DNA of 10,659 nucleotides from JARRRL01 sp037380725 (GCA_037380725.1 JARRRL010000057.1:1-10659); one strand, 5' to 3'; positions 1 to 6,303 are shown, numbered from the stretch's first letter. Numbers and translations: made by a program. Notes: generated from the sequence alone by a model not told the origin.

Positions 1-44
1 TGGAGAGGCGAACGGACAAGAATTTTTCTGTATATAATGTGATT

Positions 45-665
45 TTACTCTTTTTCAAGAAGAAACCACGTAATATCATCTTGTGGGAAATTCCTATCTT
101 TGTGGTAAACGAAGCCGTAATCAATTAAGTTTAAATTGGAATATTTATCCATAATTTCTCCTGCAAAGTCTCTTTTAAATAGCTTTTCTTTGTGTCCTCG
201 ATAGCTCACTTCTACAGGAGATGGATTATAGTATTCCGCAATGCAGATATATTTTTTGCTGGATCTATACAGTAATTCGTATACACTCTGTAGGTTATCT
301 GGGTTTATATGTATTAGCACTCCTTTAGTGAATGCGAAATCCCATTCTCTCTCCGGCTGGAAGTCCAGAATTGAGGTGTGATATATGTTGACAGTTTTTA
401 TTTCATTTTTTAGTTGATCAATTGCGTTTTTGTTGATTTCTATAGCAGATAATTCAATTTTTGGTGCTAGATGTTTTATGGCTTTTAAGTTAAGACCAAT
501 GTTTGCTCCAAATTCAATTGCTGAAGATATGGATCTGGTTGAGCTAAATATTTTTGAAAACAAAGCAGTGTTCGAGGCAACACTTATTTCGCTTTGATTT
601 CTTTGGGTGTACTCATTGCCAAATTGGCCTGCCCAAAATTTTTCTTGCTCTGTTTTGTAATGCAT
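45..665 (-). CDS. Pseudaminic acid biosynthesis-associated methylase (SAM-dependent)
   Basis: A 206-residue protein with a class I SAM-dependent methyltransferase fold. Visible signatures are the N-terminal KTEQEKFWAGQFGNEY block (residues 4-19), the glycine-rich SAM-binding motif EFGANIGLN (51-59) followed by an acidic strand end (AIEIN, Glu76), FTKGVLIHINP (112-122), and the C-terminal PVEVSYRGHKEKLFKRDFAGE and NFPQDDITWFLLEK blocks (150-170 and 192-205). These blocks match, from memory, the family annotated as pseudaminic-acid-biosynthesis-associated methylase, encoded beside nonulosonic acid sugar genes. The exact methyl acceptor is not established to my knowledge; a sugar intermediate or the finished glycan is inferred. 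Length is full for the family. The ATG start has AGGA about 8 nt upstream. It lies 63 bp downstream of ddl on the same strand. The gene is visibly A+T-rich (roughly 36-38% G+C by eye) against about 50% in the flagellar genes, which suggests horizontal acquisition. Cytoplasmic; no signal peptide or membrane segment. Confidence 0.85.
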   Translation of the reverse strand: MHYKTEQEKFWAGQFGNEYTQRNQSEISVASNTALFSKIFSSTRSISSAIEFGANIGLNLKAIKHLAPKIELSAIEINKNAIDQLKNEIKTVNIYHTSILDFQPEREWDFAFTKGVLIHINPDNLQSVYELLYRSSKKYICIAEYYNPSPVEVSYRGHKEKLFKRDFAGEIMDKYSNLNLIDYGFVYHKDRNFPQDDITWFLLEKE

Positions 666-727
666 CGTTATTCCTGATTTTAGTGTGTGAGTGTATGTGG
701 TGAGATATCAGTTATGAATCCATACCC

Positions 728-756
728 ATTATAATGTAGTCAGAAGTTGTTGTTCT
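728..756 (-). promoter_or_regulatory. Candidate sigma-70 promoter for the methylase gene
   Basis: On the minus strand a perfect TATAAT (728-733) overlaps the ddl stop codon. It is preceded after 17 bp by AGAACA (751-756), a 3-of-6 match to TTGACA. Transcription would start near 720, leaving a leader of about 55 nt before the methylase ATG at 665. It would let the methylase be expressed separately from ddl. The -35 is weak and the region is A+T-rich, so chance is possible. Confidence 0.35.
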
Positions 757-1874
757 TGTTTGTTTCTGTCGAGCGCCAGCTCAATCAGTTGTTTCAATAA
801 GGCCTGATAATTTTTTCCACTGGCGGCCCACAGTTGTGGATACATGCTGATGTCGGTAAATCCGGGGAGGGTGTTAATTTCATTGACGAGCACTTCGCCA
901 TTTTCCATCAAAAATACATCCACTCGCGCCATGCCTTCACAACATAAGGCCTTGTAAGCCGCTATCGCCGTTTCTTGAATGCGTGTGGCCTCGGCTTCCG
1001 TGATGCGCGCCGGGATGTGTACCGTCATGCTCTCTTTATCAAGGTATTTGGCGTCGTAAGAGTAGAAATCATGTGTTTCGTTTGTTTTTACGACTTCACC
1101 GGGTATGGACGCTTCAACCATTTCGTTTCCGATAAGGGCACACTCCAGTTCTCGTCCCTGCACGTATTCTTCTATGATAATTTTGCGATCGTATTGAAAA
1201 GCCAACTCCACGCCGTTTAAAAATGCTGCTTCATTGTTCACCTTAGAAATACCGATGGAAGAACCGAGGTTCGCGGGTTTAATAAACAGCGGGCTTCCCA
1301 GTTCGCGTTGTACGGTATCGTAAGAAATCGTCATTTTTTCGTTTTGCGTAAAACATTTGAAACGAGCGTGGCGAATGCCCGCATCGCGTAACAATCGTTT
1401 CATGACGTCTTTATCCATGCCCACGGCTGAGCCCAACACGGAGGCGCCTACAAAAGGGATGTTGAGGAGTTTGAGTAGGCCTTGAATCGAACCGTCTTCT
1501 CCGTATGATCCATGGATAATTGGAAAAATTACATCCAAATCAGGAAGTGTTTGCGTGGCGTCCATCGGGATGAGTGTGCGTGTGGGTTCACCGGGCAAAA
1601 CGCCAGGCGAAAAGAGTAATCGAGTGCACGTTCCGTTTTCCGTATCGGTGTTTGAGGCAGAGGGGTTTACAATGCTTGATGCCGATGTGCTGTCTAGACG
1701 TGTGTTGATCTTGGACTGTAAAGACCACCTGCCATGCTGATCTACTTGAATCAGCATTACCTCATAGGTCTCAGGGTCTAATTCTTTTGCAATGTTTTTG
1801 GCGGACAAGATCGATACATCGTGTTCGGCGGATTTGCCACCGTATAATAAGCCAATTCTAATTTTTTGTTTCAT
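729..1874 (-). CDS. ddl: D-alanine--D-alanine ligase (DdlA-like long form)
   Basis: An ATP-grasp ligase of 381 residues that joins two D-alanines for the peptidoglycan precursor pentapeptide in the cytoplasm. Visible motifs: GLLYGGKSAEHDVS (8-21; first D-Ala site, Glu17), HGSYGEDGSIQG (121-132), VGASVLGSAVGMDK (142-155), KPANLGSSIG (199-208, ATP-binding loop), EEYVQGRELECALIG (235-249), omega-loop FYSYDAKY (270-277) and NEINTLPGFT (331-340, Mg2+ ligands). The Tyr-containing omega-loop is the D-Ala-D-Ala type rather than the D-Ala-D-Lac (VanA-like) type. The protein is longer than the roughly 306-residue DdlB class because of a segment at about 52-108, including a Ser/Thr/Asn-rich low-complexity stretch (60-80). 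The reading frame extends upstream to a TTG at 1913, but family alignment starts at the ATG at 1874 (MKQKIRIGLLYGG), so I chose that; neither start has a strong Shine-Dalgarno. It is not in the usual murC-ddlB-ftsQ cell-wall cluster. No sign of damage. Confidence 0.93.
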   Translation of the reverse strand: MKQKIRIGLLYGGKSAEHDVSILSAKNIAKELDPETYEVMLIQVDQHGRWSLQSKINTRLDSTSASSIVNPSASNTDTENGTCTRLLFSPGVLPGEPTRTLIPMDATQTLPDLDVIFPIIHGSYGEDGSIQGLLKLLNIPFVGASVLGSAVGMDKDVMKRLLRDAGIRHARFKCFTQNEKMTISYDTVQRELGSPLFIKPANLGSSIGISKVNNEAAFLNGVELAFQYDRKIIIEEYVQGRELECALIGNEMVEASIPGEVVKTNETHDFYSYDAKYLDKESMTVHIPARITEAEATRIQETAIAAYKALCCEGMARVDVFLMENGEVLVNEINTLPGFTDISMYPQLWAASGKNYQALLKQLIELALDRNKQEQQLLTTL

Positions 1875-2191
1875 GTCATCGACACACTCTGCTGATGGAA
1901 AAGGTGGACGCAATGATTAAAATAAGAACACTTGTAAACGGTTGAGTGAAAGGTCTGCAAGGCATTGCAAGCGCCGTATTACGTGTTCATGAAAAGTAGG
2001 TAACGTATCACGTTTTATTCCAAAGCAGAACCACTGTGACCAATCAAGACCGACATGACGCGCGAGTGAGTGTGAGGGAAGGATGGGCATAGATAGCCGT
2101 CAAGTGACCCCCTCTTGCTGCCAGGGGGCCGCGTGTTTCATCAGCATTTTCATCAAAGTCTGAGAGATGTTTAATACCACTGCAAAAGTAA
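1875..2191. other. Gene-free stretch upstream of ddl
   Basis: No convincing open frame, tRNA or other RNA gene is visible in these roughly 317 bp. The stretch should contain the ddl promoter on the minus strand, but I find no good -35/-10 pair. Two copies of TGCAAG (1956-1961 and 1966-1971) repeat with a 10-bp period, one helical turn, about 80-95 bp ahead of the ddl ATG, and could be an operator. A short hairpin lies at 2108-2128. Confidence 0.6.
2108..2128. repeat. 6-bp inverted repeat (C-rich/G-rich hairpin)
   Basis: CCCCCT (2108-2113) and AGGGGG (2123-2128) are perfect inverted repeats around a 9-nt loop. The hairpin lies about 65 nt past the stop codon of the minus-strand gene ending at 2192, so it could mark the 3' end of that transcript. 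Neither strand shows the T-run of an intrinsic terminator, so the role is uncertain. Confidence 0.35.
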
Positions 2192-2926
2192 TTATTCGAA
2201 AATTTTGGACAAATAAGATTTTATGGCTTCGCCTGTTTTCGAAACGGTCTTACTCGCTTTGAAGCGGGACTGTCTGCTGGAAGCCGGGTTCAGATCTTCG
2301 TCGACAAACGCCTTGTTCCAATCCATTAACTGCGTGTGAATTTTGCCGTCTGGATTACGCCACGTGTGTGTGGTATAGGCCCTTTTCGAATACGATTGAT
2401 TCGGTGTGCCGACCGAAGAAAACTTATGATGATTAGATTTTTCATAGGTTAAATTTAAGCGTGATACGGTTTCAGGGGTGGGTGCCATGTGTGATTTTTT
2501 GCCGTAAGGATGCTTGCTAGATCGTGGGGGTGAACTTAAGTACTTACTGGGAGTAGCGGTCAGATTGTAGGGATACGGTATGGAGGGGGGCTTGGTACGC
2601 GTACTGCTTGAGGAGGGTTTGGGTACGGAGGAAGAAGCGTGTAATGGCCTGTCTGCTCCTGGTGGAACATATCGATATGCTCCAGACGTATTGAATTCTT
2701 TTGAAGGAGTCTCATTTGTAAAATTTCTCAATGATTGCAGTCTGCTCCGTATTTCTTCCATTTCTCTATCTATAGAATCTATAGAACTAATTGAGCTCGT
2801 TTCAGAGCGCATGGAGGGCGAGTGGTGAGAACGGCGTTGTGGAAGATGAGATGGTTCTGGTTCTGATTGCGATTGTACTGGTTGCAACACGGGAACAGCT
2901 GAAGCTGATAGAGACTGGGGTATCAT
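2192..2926 (-). CDS. Unrecognised Ser/Pro-rich, probably disordered protein
   Basis: A 244-residue protein that I do not recognise. It contains about 46 Ser (19%) and 26 Pro (11%), many Thr, His, Lys and Arg, and no signal peptide or membrane segment, so it is probably mostly disordered and basic. In order: a Pro/Gln/Ser-rich N-terminus (1-40); a Ser/Ile/Asp tract leading into a short charged heptad-like helix (SIDREMEEIRSRLQSLRNF, 51-69); a long Ser/Pro/Tyr-rich linker (80-180); a possibly ordered piece around THTWRNPDGKIHTQLMDWNKAF (186-207), resembling a small beta-hairpin plus helix; and a Lys/Ser-rich C-terminus ending in an amphipathic YLSKIFE. The ATG at 2926 has AAAGG 9 nt upstream. 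The codons read cleanly with no frame break, and the composition is so biased that either a real fast-evolving protein or, less likely, a spurious frame is possible. It is divergent from fleS. A secreted or effector-like role is speculative. Confidence 0.65.
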   Translation of the reverse strand: MIPQSLSASAVPVLQPVQSQSEPEPSHLPQRRSHHSPSMRSETSSISSIDSIDREMEEIRSRLQSLRNFTNETPSKEFNTSGAYRYVPPGADRPLHASSSVPKPSSSSTRTKPPSIPYPYNLTATPSKYLSSPPRSSKHPYGKKSHMAPTPETVSRLNLTYEKSNHHKFSSVGTPNQSYSKRAYTTHTWRNPDGKIHTQLMDWNKAFVDEDLNPASSRQSRFKASKTVSKTGEAIKSYLSKIFE

Positions 2927-2931
2927 GGGCC

Positions 2932-2972
2932 AAGGCCTTTATCGTACATCGTATATCGTAAATTGCAATTGA
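2932..2972 (-). promoter_or_regulatory. Candidate promoter of the Ser/Pro-rich gene, with 7-bp repeats
   Basis: On the minus strand TTGCAA is followed after 16 bp by TACGAT, a 4-of-6 match to a sigma-70 -10. The same place, TACGATAA, matches 6 of 8 bases of the sigma-28 (FliA) -10 GCCGATAA, but the sigma-28 -35 is poor. Either reading would start transcription only about 10 nt before the ATG at 2926, which is unusually short. The repeats ATCGTAC, ATCGTAT, ATCGTAA (plus strand, 2941-2961) supply three phased TACGAT copies, so the true -10 may be an upstream copy. Confidence 0.25.
2941..2961. repeat. Three tandem 7-bp repeats (ATCGTA-N)
   Basis: ATCGTAC (2941-2947), ATCGTAT (2948-2954) and ATCGTAA (2955-2961) stand head to tail, differing only at the seventh base. 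They lie 15-35 bp ahead of the start codon of the leftward gene, where copy-number change would alter promoter spacing. Confidence 0.7.
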
Positions 2973-3230
2973 TATGGTTATTTGAGGTCACTTCCCTATG
3001 AGGCGCACAAGAATAGCACTATTTTTAAAAATATTTCAATAAATAATTTATTTGTCGCGATCACGTAGTGTATGAATGATGAGGTAAGTGATCACTGATT
3101 GGCGTATTGGTGTTCTTCATAGATCTTGATTTTGCGTTTTTTATCTTTTTTGATCCATCTTTTGATCCGTTGTGAAAAAAACGACCGCTGAACAGTTACT
3201 TAACGGAATATGGCTGGATCCTTATGGAAT

Positions 3231-3246
3231 CGGCACACACTTTGCA
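3231..3246 (+). promoter_or_regulatory. Sigma-54 (RpoN) promoter of fleSR
   Basis: CGGCACA-CACT-TTGCA matches the -24/-12 consensus TGGCACG-N4-TTGCA with the invariant GG (3232-3233) and GC (3244-3245) exactly 10 bp apart. Only the first base and the last base of the -24 block differ. Transcription would start near 3257, about 60 nt before the fleS GTG. In Pseudomonas and Vibrio the fleSR/flrBC genes are RpoN-dependent and activated by FleQ/FlrA, so position and function agree. Confidence 0.8.
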
Positions 3247-3304
3247 GCTTTCGAATAGAGACACACAAACGACAAAAATTTGTGCTTCGGTGTTGAGAAT
3301 AAGC

Positions 3305-3310
3305 GAGGAA
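3305..3310 (+). promoter_or_regulatory. Ribosome binding site deciding the fleS GTG start
   Basis: GAGGAA stands 6 nt ahead of the GTG at 3317. It is the only good Shine-Dalgarno near the 5' end of this frame, which supports a GTG start and the unusually long N-terminus of FleS. Confidence 0.75.
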
Positions 3311-3316
3311 TAGCTA

Positions 3317-4732
3317 GTGATACAACGTGCTGAAAAAAAGAGTGATCCTGCTGTGGCGGTCTTGCGTGAAAAGGCGCAATGCAGTGTGTTATGGCGTAAT
3401 GAAACGAACAGACCGTACATTAATTTGGAATTATATCGTGAGCGTGTGCGACAGAAATATGCCCTGAATGCGCCCCACTTATCGGCTCGATGCGCTACGG
3501 ATCACGATACCATCATCACTCACGACGTTCCTGACGCTCCTGCGCAACGGCTGACGCAGTTTACCGAACTGGAGACGGCGTTGGCGGAAACCAATGCCGG
3601 ATTACGTCAGCGTTTGGATGAGGCGTACCGAGCATTGAGTGTTTCGGATGCTGAGCGCAAAAGTGCGTCAGTATCAGAAAGAATGATCAGCGAAAAAATG
3701 ACGCGCTTACTGGCACATTTACCCATTGGGGTGATTGAGTTGGATTGCCGCGGTGTGGTGACTGACGTAAATCTGGCTGCCGAATCTTTATTGGCTACGG
3801 TGGTGCTGTATCGCCCTTGGTATGAGGTGGCGGCTGAGGCGTTTTCCCCAAAAAGGGGCGATGGGTCTGAAATTTCTTTAAAAAATGGTCGTTTGGCGCA
3901 TGTTCAGACCCAAAGTTTACCGGATCGACGTGGGCAGTTGATTCTCATTCACGATCAAACCAACACACGAGCATTGCAGACGCGATTGGCTCGCCATGAA
4001 CGTTTGGCGGCCTTGGGGCGTACTGCTGCAACCTTGGCGCACCAGGTGCGCACACCCTTGTGTGGCGCTTTGTTATACGTTTCTCAGGTGTTGAGCATGG
4101 CGGATGTACCGCTTGCTGCACAACAACGCTTACGCAAAGCGCAAAGCCGATTGCACCATTTGGAACGCCAAGTGAAACAAATTCTGCTTTTGTCTCGTGG
4201 GGAGATTGCATTAAGCGATCGTGTGACGCTCAGTGATTTTTTTACAACGGTGGCTTCGGCTGTTGCTCCTTTACAGGAGCAATCGGGAGTGTCTATTCGC
4301 TTGCATAGCCCCGACGATACCGCTGAACCTCTGCTGTGCCATCAAGAAGCTTTAGTGGGATGTGTGTTGAATGTGCTTGAAAATGCTGTGGCGGCCTGCG
4401 ATGAGGATGCTGCGATTGATGTAACGGGGTGGGTGTGTACTGACAGCGCTTCGGAAATCGGTGATCAGAAAAAGGGACCGGTTTCGACGCTGCACATTGA
4501 GGTGCGAGATAGTGGTTGCGGTATGGATGAAACCACGTGCTCGCAGATTGTGGAACCGTTTTTTACAACCCGACCTGATGGAACGGGATTGGGGCTGAGT
4601 GTGGTGCGTATGGTGGTTGCCGCACATCAAGGCGAGCTGAACATTCAGTCTGAACCGGGGCTAGGAACGACGGTGACGATCGTCTTACCGTTAACACCGC
4701 AGCCGTCGACATCGCAGCCGTTGGCGCCGTAG
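3317..4732 (+). CDS. fleS: Flagellar sensor histidine kinase FleS (FlrB)
   Basis: A 471-residue NtrB-like kinase that phosphorylates the partner regulator FleR to turn on later flagellar genes. Domains in order: an N-terminal region (1-80) with no match that I recognise; a predicted coiled coil (about 80-130, LETALAETNAGLRQRLDEAYRAL and following); a PAS domain (about 130-220, LPIGVIELDCRGVVTDVN to LILIHDQT); the H-box LAALGRTAATLAHQVRTPL with phospho-acceptor His242; and the HATPase domain with N-box LNVLENAV (Asn356), G1 box DSGCGM (398-403), F box PFFTT (414-418) and G2 box GTGLGL (422-427). All catalytic motifs are intact. There are no transmembrane segments, so it is cytoplasmic, as known for FleS/FlrB. 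From memory Pseudomonas FleS has about 400 residues, so this one carries about 60 extra at the N-terminus; the GTG start is supported by a good ribosome binding site. It is preceded by a sigma-54 promoter and followed after 110 bp by fleR. Confidence 0.93.
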   Translation: MIQRAEKKSDPAVAVLREKAQCSVLWRNETNRPYINLELYRERVRQKYALNAPHLSARCATDHDTIITHDVPDAPAQRLTQFTELETALAETNAGLRQRLDEAYRALSVSDAERKSASVSERMISEKMTRLLAHLPIGVIELDCRGVVTDVNLAAESLLATVVLYRPWYEVAAEAFSPKRGDGSEISLKNGRLAHVQTQSLPDRRGQLILIHDQTNTRALQTRLARHERLAALGRTAATLAHQVRTPLCGALLYVSQVLSMADVPLAAQQRLRKAQSRLHHLERQVKQILLLSRGEIALSDRVTLSDFFTTVASAVAPLQEQSGVSIRLHSPDDTAEPLLCHQEALVGCVLNVLENAVAACDEDAAIDVTGWVCTDSASEIGDQKKGPVSTLHIEVRDSGCGMDETTCSQIVEPFFTTRPDGTGLGLSVVRMVVAAHQGELNIQSEPGLGTTVTIVLPLTPQPSTSQPLAP

Positions 4733-4780
4733 GCCGCTGATGTGTTGAGGAATGAGCTGAGGACTGAATAGATACGGTTG

Positions 4781-4801
4781 TTGATGGTTGATGGTTGATG
4801 T
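4781..4801. repeat. Three tandem 7-bp repeats (TTGATG-N) between fleS and fleR
   Basis: TTGATGG (4781-4787), TTGATGG (4788-4794) and TTGATGT (4795-4801) stand head to tail in the 110-bp spacer. The spacer shows no intrinsic terminator, so fleS and fleR are probably cotranscribed. The repeats also create false upstream TTG starts in the fleR frame. Confidence 0.7.
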
Positions 4802-4830
4802 GTTTGGCGCGTTCGAGCCCATACCAAATC

Positions 4831-4836
4831 GGAGAG
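4831..4836 (+). promoter_or_regulatory. Ribosome binding site deciding the fleR start
   Basis: GGAGAG stands 6 nt before the ATG at 4843. This favours that ATG over the TTG at 4795 in the same frame, which would add 16 residues unlike any response-regulator N-terminus. Confidence 0.8.
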
Positions 4837-4842
4837 TACAAC

Positions 4843-6303
4843 ATGACAAGTCGAGATTTGACACCGAGCACACGCGCGTCAATTTTGGTGGTTGAGGACG
4901 ATCACGCGTTGCGTGAGGCTTTGCTGGATACCTTACAGCTCGCTGGTTTTGACGGCATGGCCGCTCGAAACGGTATGGAAGCATTGTCATTGATGTCTCA
5001 ATTTGGTTTTAAGTTGGTGCTCAGTGATTTGCATATGCCCAAGTTGGATGGCCTGCGTTTGGTGCCAAAAATTTTAGCGAAAAAACCATTTCTGCCGATT
5101 ATCTTAATGACCGCATACGGTTCAGTGGAAAAAGCCGTCGAAGCCATTAAATTAGGCGCTACTGATTTCATCACCAAGCCGTTTGACGCGGAAGATTTAG
5201 TGGAAAAAATCCGTCAGTACGTGCAGCCGAATTCGACCTCAGCGGATTTGACGCCACCCGATTCACTGGAAATGGCGTGGTCGACAGAGACCCAAAGTCC
5301 AATCATGAAAAAATTGTATCGATTTGCGAATAAAGTGGCTGCCTCGGATGTGTCGGTGTTGATAACAGGGGCGAGTGGCACGGGTAAAGAGGGTCTGTCC
5401 CGCTACATTCAGGCGCATTCGCGACGTTGCAATGCGCCTTTTGTGGCCATTAACTGCGCCGCTATTCCTGAAAATATGTTGGAAGCGATGCTGTTTGGGT
5501 ATGAAAAGGGGGCCTTCACAGGTGCCCTCAGTGCATCACCGGGTAAATTTGAGCAAGCCAATGGCGGTGCCTTGCTGTTGGATGAAATCACGGAAATGCC
5601 GGTGATGTTGCAAGCCAAATTACTGCGGGTGTTGCAGGAGCGTGAGGTGGAGCGCTTGGGTGGAAAGAAGACCATTGCTCTGGATGTGCGTGTCATTGCG
5701 ACGAGTAATCGCTGTTTGCGCGATGCGGTGGCGCAGGGGCGATTTCGTGAAGATTTGTTTTACCGTTTGAATGTGTTTCCGTTGGAAATGCCGAGTTTGA
5801 AAGCACGACGGGAAGACCTGATTTCGCTGGCGCGTTTTCTGCTGCGTAAACACAGCATCGGTGATGCGCCGGGTTTATCGCCCGAAGCGTGTGAACGTTT
5901 ATTGGCGTACGATTGGCCGGGCAATATTCGTGAATTGGAGAACGTGATTCAGCGCGCCATTGTGTTGGCAGAAGGTGGTGAAATCAGTCCAGAAGCGCTC
6001 ATGATCGACAGTGTGGATGTGGGTATTTCACATCCCCTGGAAACGCCATCCAAGGCGTCGTTATCGGCAGAAGCTGAGACGGGTGCGGCAGTGAGCGGTG
6101 AGGATCGTCCCTCGACGGAGGGTGCTTTGGAAGACGGACTGCGCCAGCAAGAAAATCATTTAATCATTGAAGCGTTGCGTTGTACGGCGGGAAACCGCAA
6201 GGCGGCAGCGGAGCGTCTGGGGATCAGTACACGGACATTACGGTATAAATTAGCGCGCATTCGTGCGTCAGGACTGAATATTAATGACTTACTGGAAGCC
6301 TAA
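4843..6303 (+). CDS. fleR: Sigma-54-dependent flagellar response regulator FleR (FlrC)
   Basis: A 486-residue NtrC-family activator. The receiver domain (about 12-128) shows the acidic pocket VVEDD (16-20), phospho-acceptor Asp62 in LSDLHMPKLDG, Thr90 in ILMTAYGS and Lys112 in FITKPFD. The sigma-54-interacting AAA+ domain (about 145-380) shows Walker A GASGTGKE (176-183), the sigma-54-contacting loop GAFTGA (223-228), Walker B GALLLDEIT (242-250) and FREDLFYRLNVFPL (301-314). After a low-complexity Ala/Ser/Glu linker (about 395-432) comes a Fis-type helix-turn-helix (NRKAAAERLGISTRTLRYKL, 451-470). All catalytic residues are present. By family knowledge, phosphorylated FleR drives RNA polymerase-sigma-54 at promoters for the basal body, hook and other middle-class flagellar genes. 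Its stop codon is separated from the fliE ATG by only 3 nt, so fliE translation is likely coupled to it. Confidence 0.95.
   Translation: MTSRDLTPSTRASILVVEDDHALREALLDTLQLAGFDGMAARNGMEALSLMSQFGFKLVLSDLHMPKLDGLRLVPKILAKKPFLPIILMTAYGSVEKAVEAIKLGATDFITKPFDAEDLVEKIRQYVQPNSTSADLTPPDSLEMAWSTETQSPIMKKLYRFANKVAASDVSVLITGASGTGKEGLSRYIQAHSRRCNAPFVAINCAAIPENMLEAMLFGYEKGAFTGALSASPGKFEQANGGALLLDEITEMPVMLQAKLLRVLQEREVERLGGKKTIALDVRVIATSNRCLRDAVAQGRFREDLFYRLNVFPLEMPSLKARREDLISLARFLLRKHSIGDAPGLSPEACERLLAYDWPGNIRELENVIQRAIVLAEGGEISPEALMIDSVDVGISHPLETPSKASLSAEAETGAAVSGEDRPSTEGALEDGLRQQENHLIIEALRCTAGNRKAAAERLGISTRTLRYKLARIRASGLNINDLLEA

Larger units (their letters stand above)
2927..3316. promoter_or_regulatory. 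Divergent A+T-rich regulatory region between the Ser/Pro-rich gene and fleS
   Basis: No gene is visible in these 390 bp. From left to right they hold AAGGCCTT (2932-2939) over the ribosome-binding region of the leftward gene, three 7-bp repeats (2941-2961), an A+T-rich tract (about 3020-3052), a perfect 10-bp palindrome AGTGATCACT (3087-3096), two imperfect tandem copies of ATCTTTT(TT)GATCC (3143-3168), and the sigma-54 promoter (3231-3246). A sigma-54 promoter needs an enhancer-binding protein, here expected to be FleQ/FlrA, so its site should lie in or near this stretch. I could not identify it. Confidence 0.6.

Noticed and set aside
1..44. Possible terminator or gene end left of the methylase
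   Set aside because: Only 44 bases are available and no hairpin with a T-run or recognisable coding sequence is visible.
1555..1740. Small open frame on the plus strand inside ddl
   Set aside because: It lies entirely antisense to conserved ddl codons and shows no ribosome binding site or known domain; it is a shadow frame.
1875..1913. Upstream TTG start of ddl giving a 394-residue protein
   Set aside because: The extra 13 residues (RPPFPSAECVDD) do not resemble Ddl N-termini and no ribosome binding site precedes the TTG; the ATG at 1874 begins the conserved family sequence.
2108..2128. Intrinsic terminator after the Ser/Pro-rich gene
   Set aside because: The 6-bp C/G hairpin has no T-run on either strand, so it is listed only as an inverted repeat.
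4805..4820. A sigma-54-like site (TGGCGCG...AGCCC) between fleS and fleR
   Set aside because: The GG and GC are separated by 9 bp instead of the required 10, and the -12 block AGCCC does not fit TTGCA.
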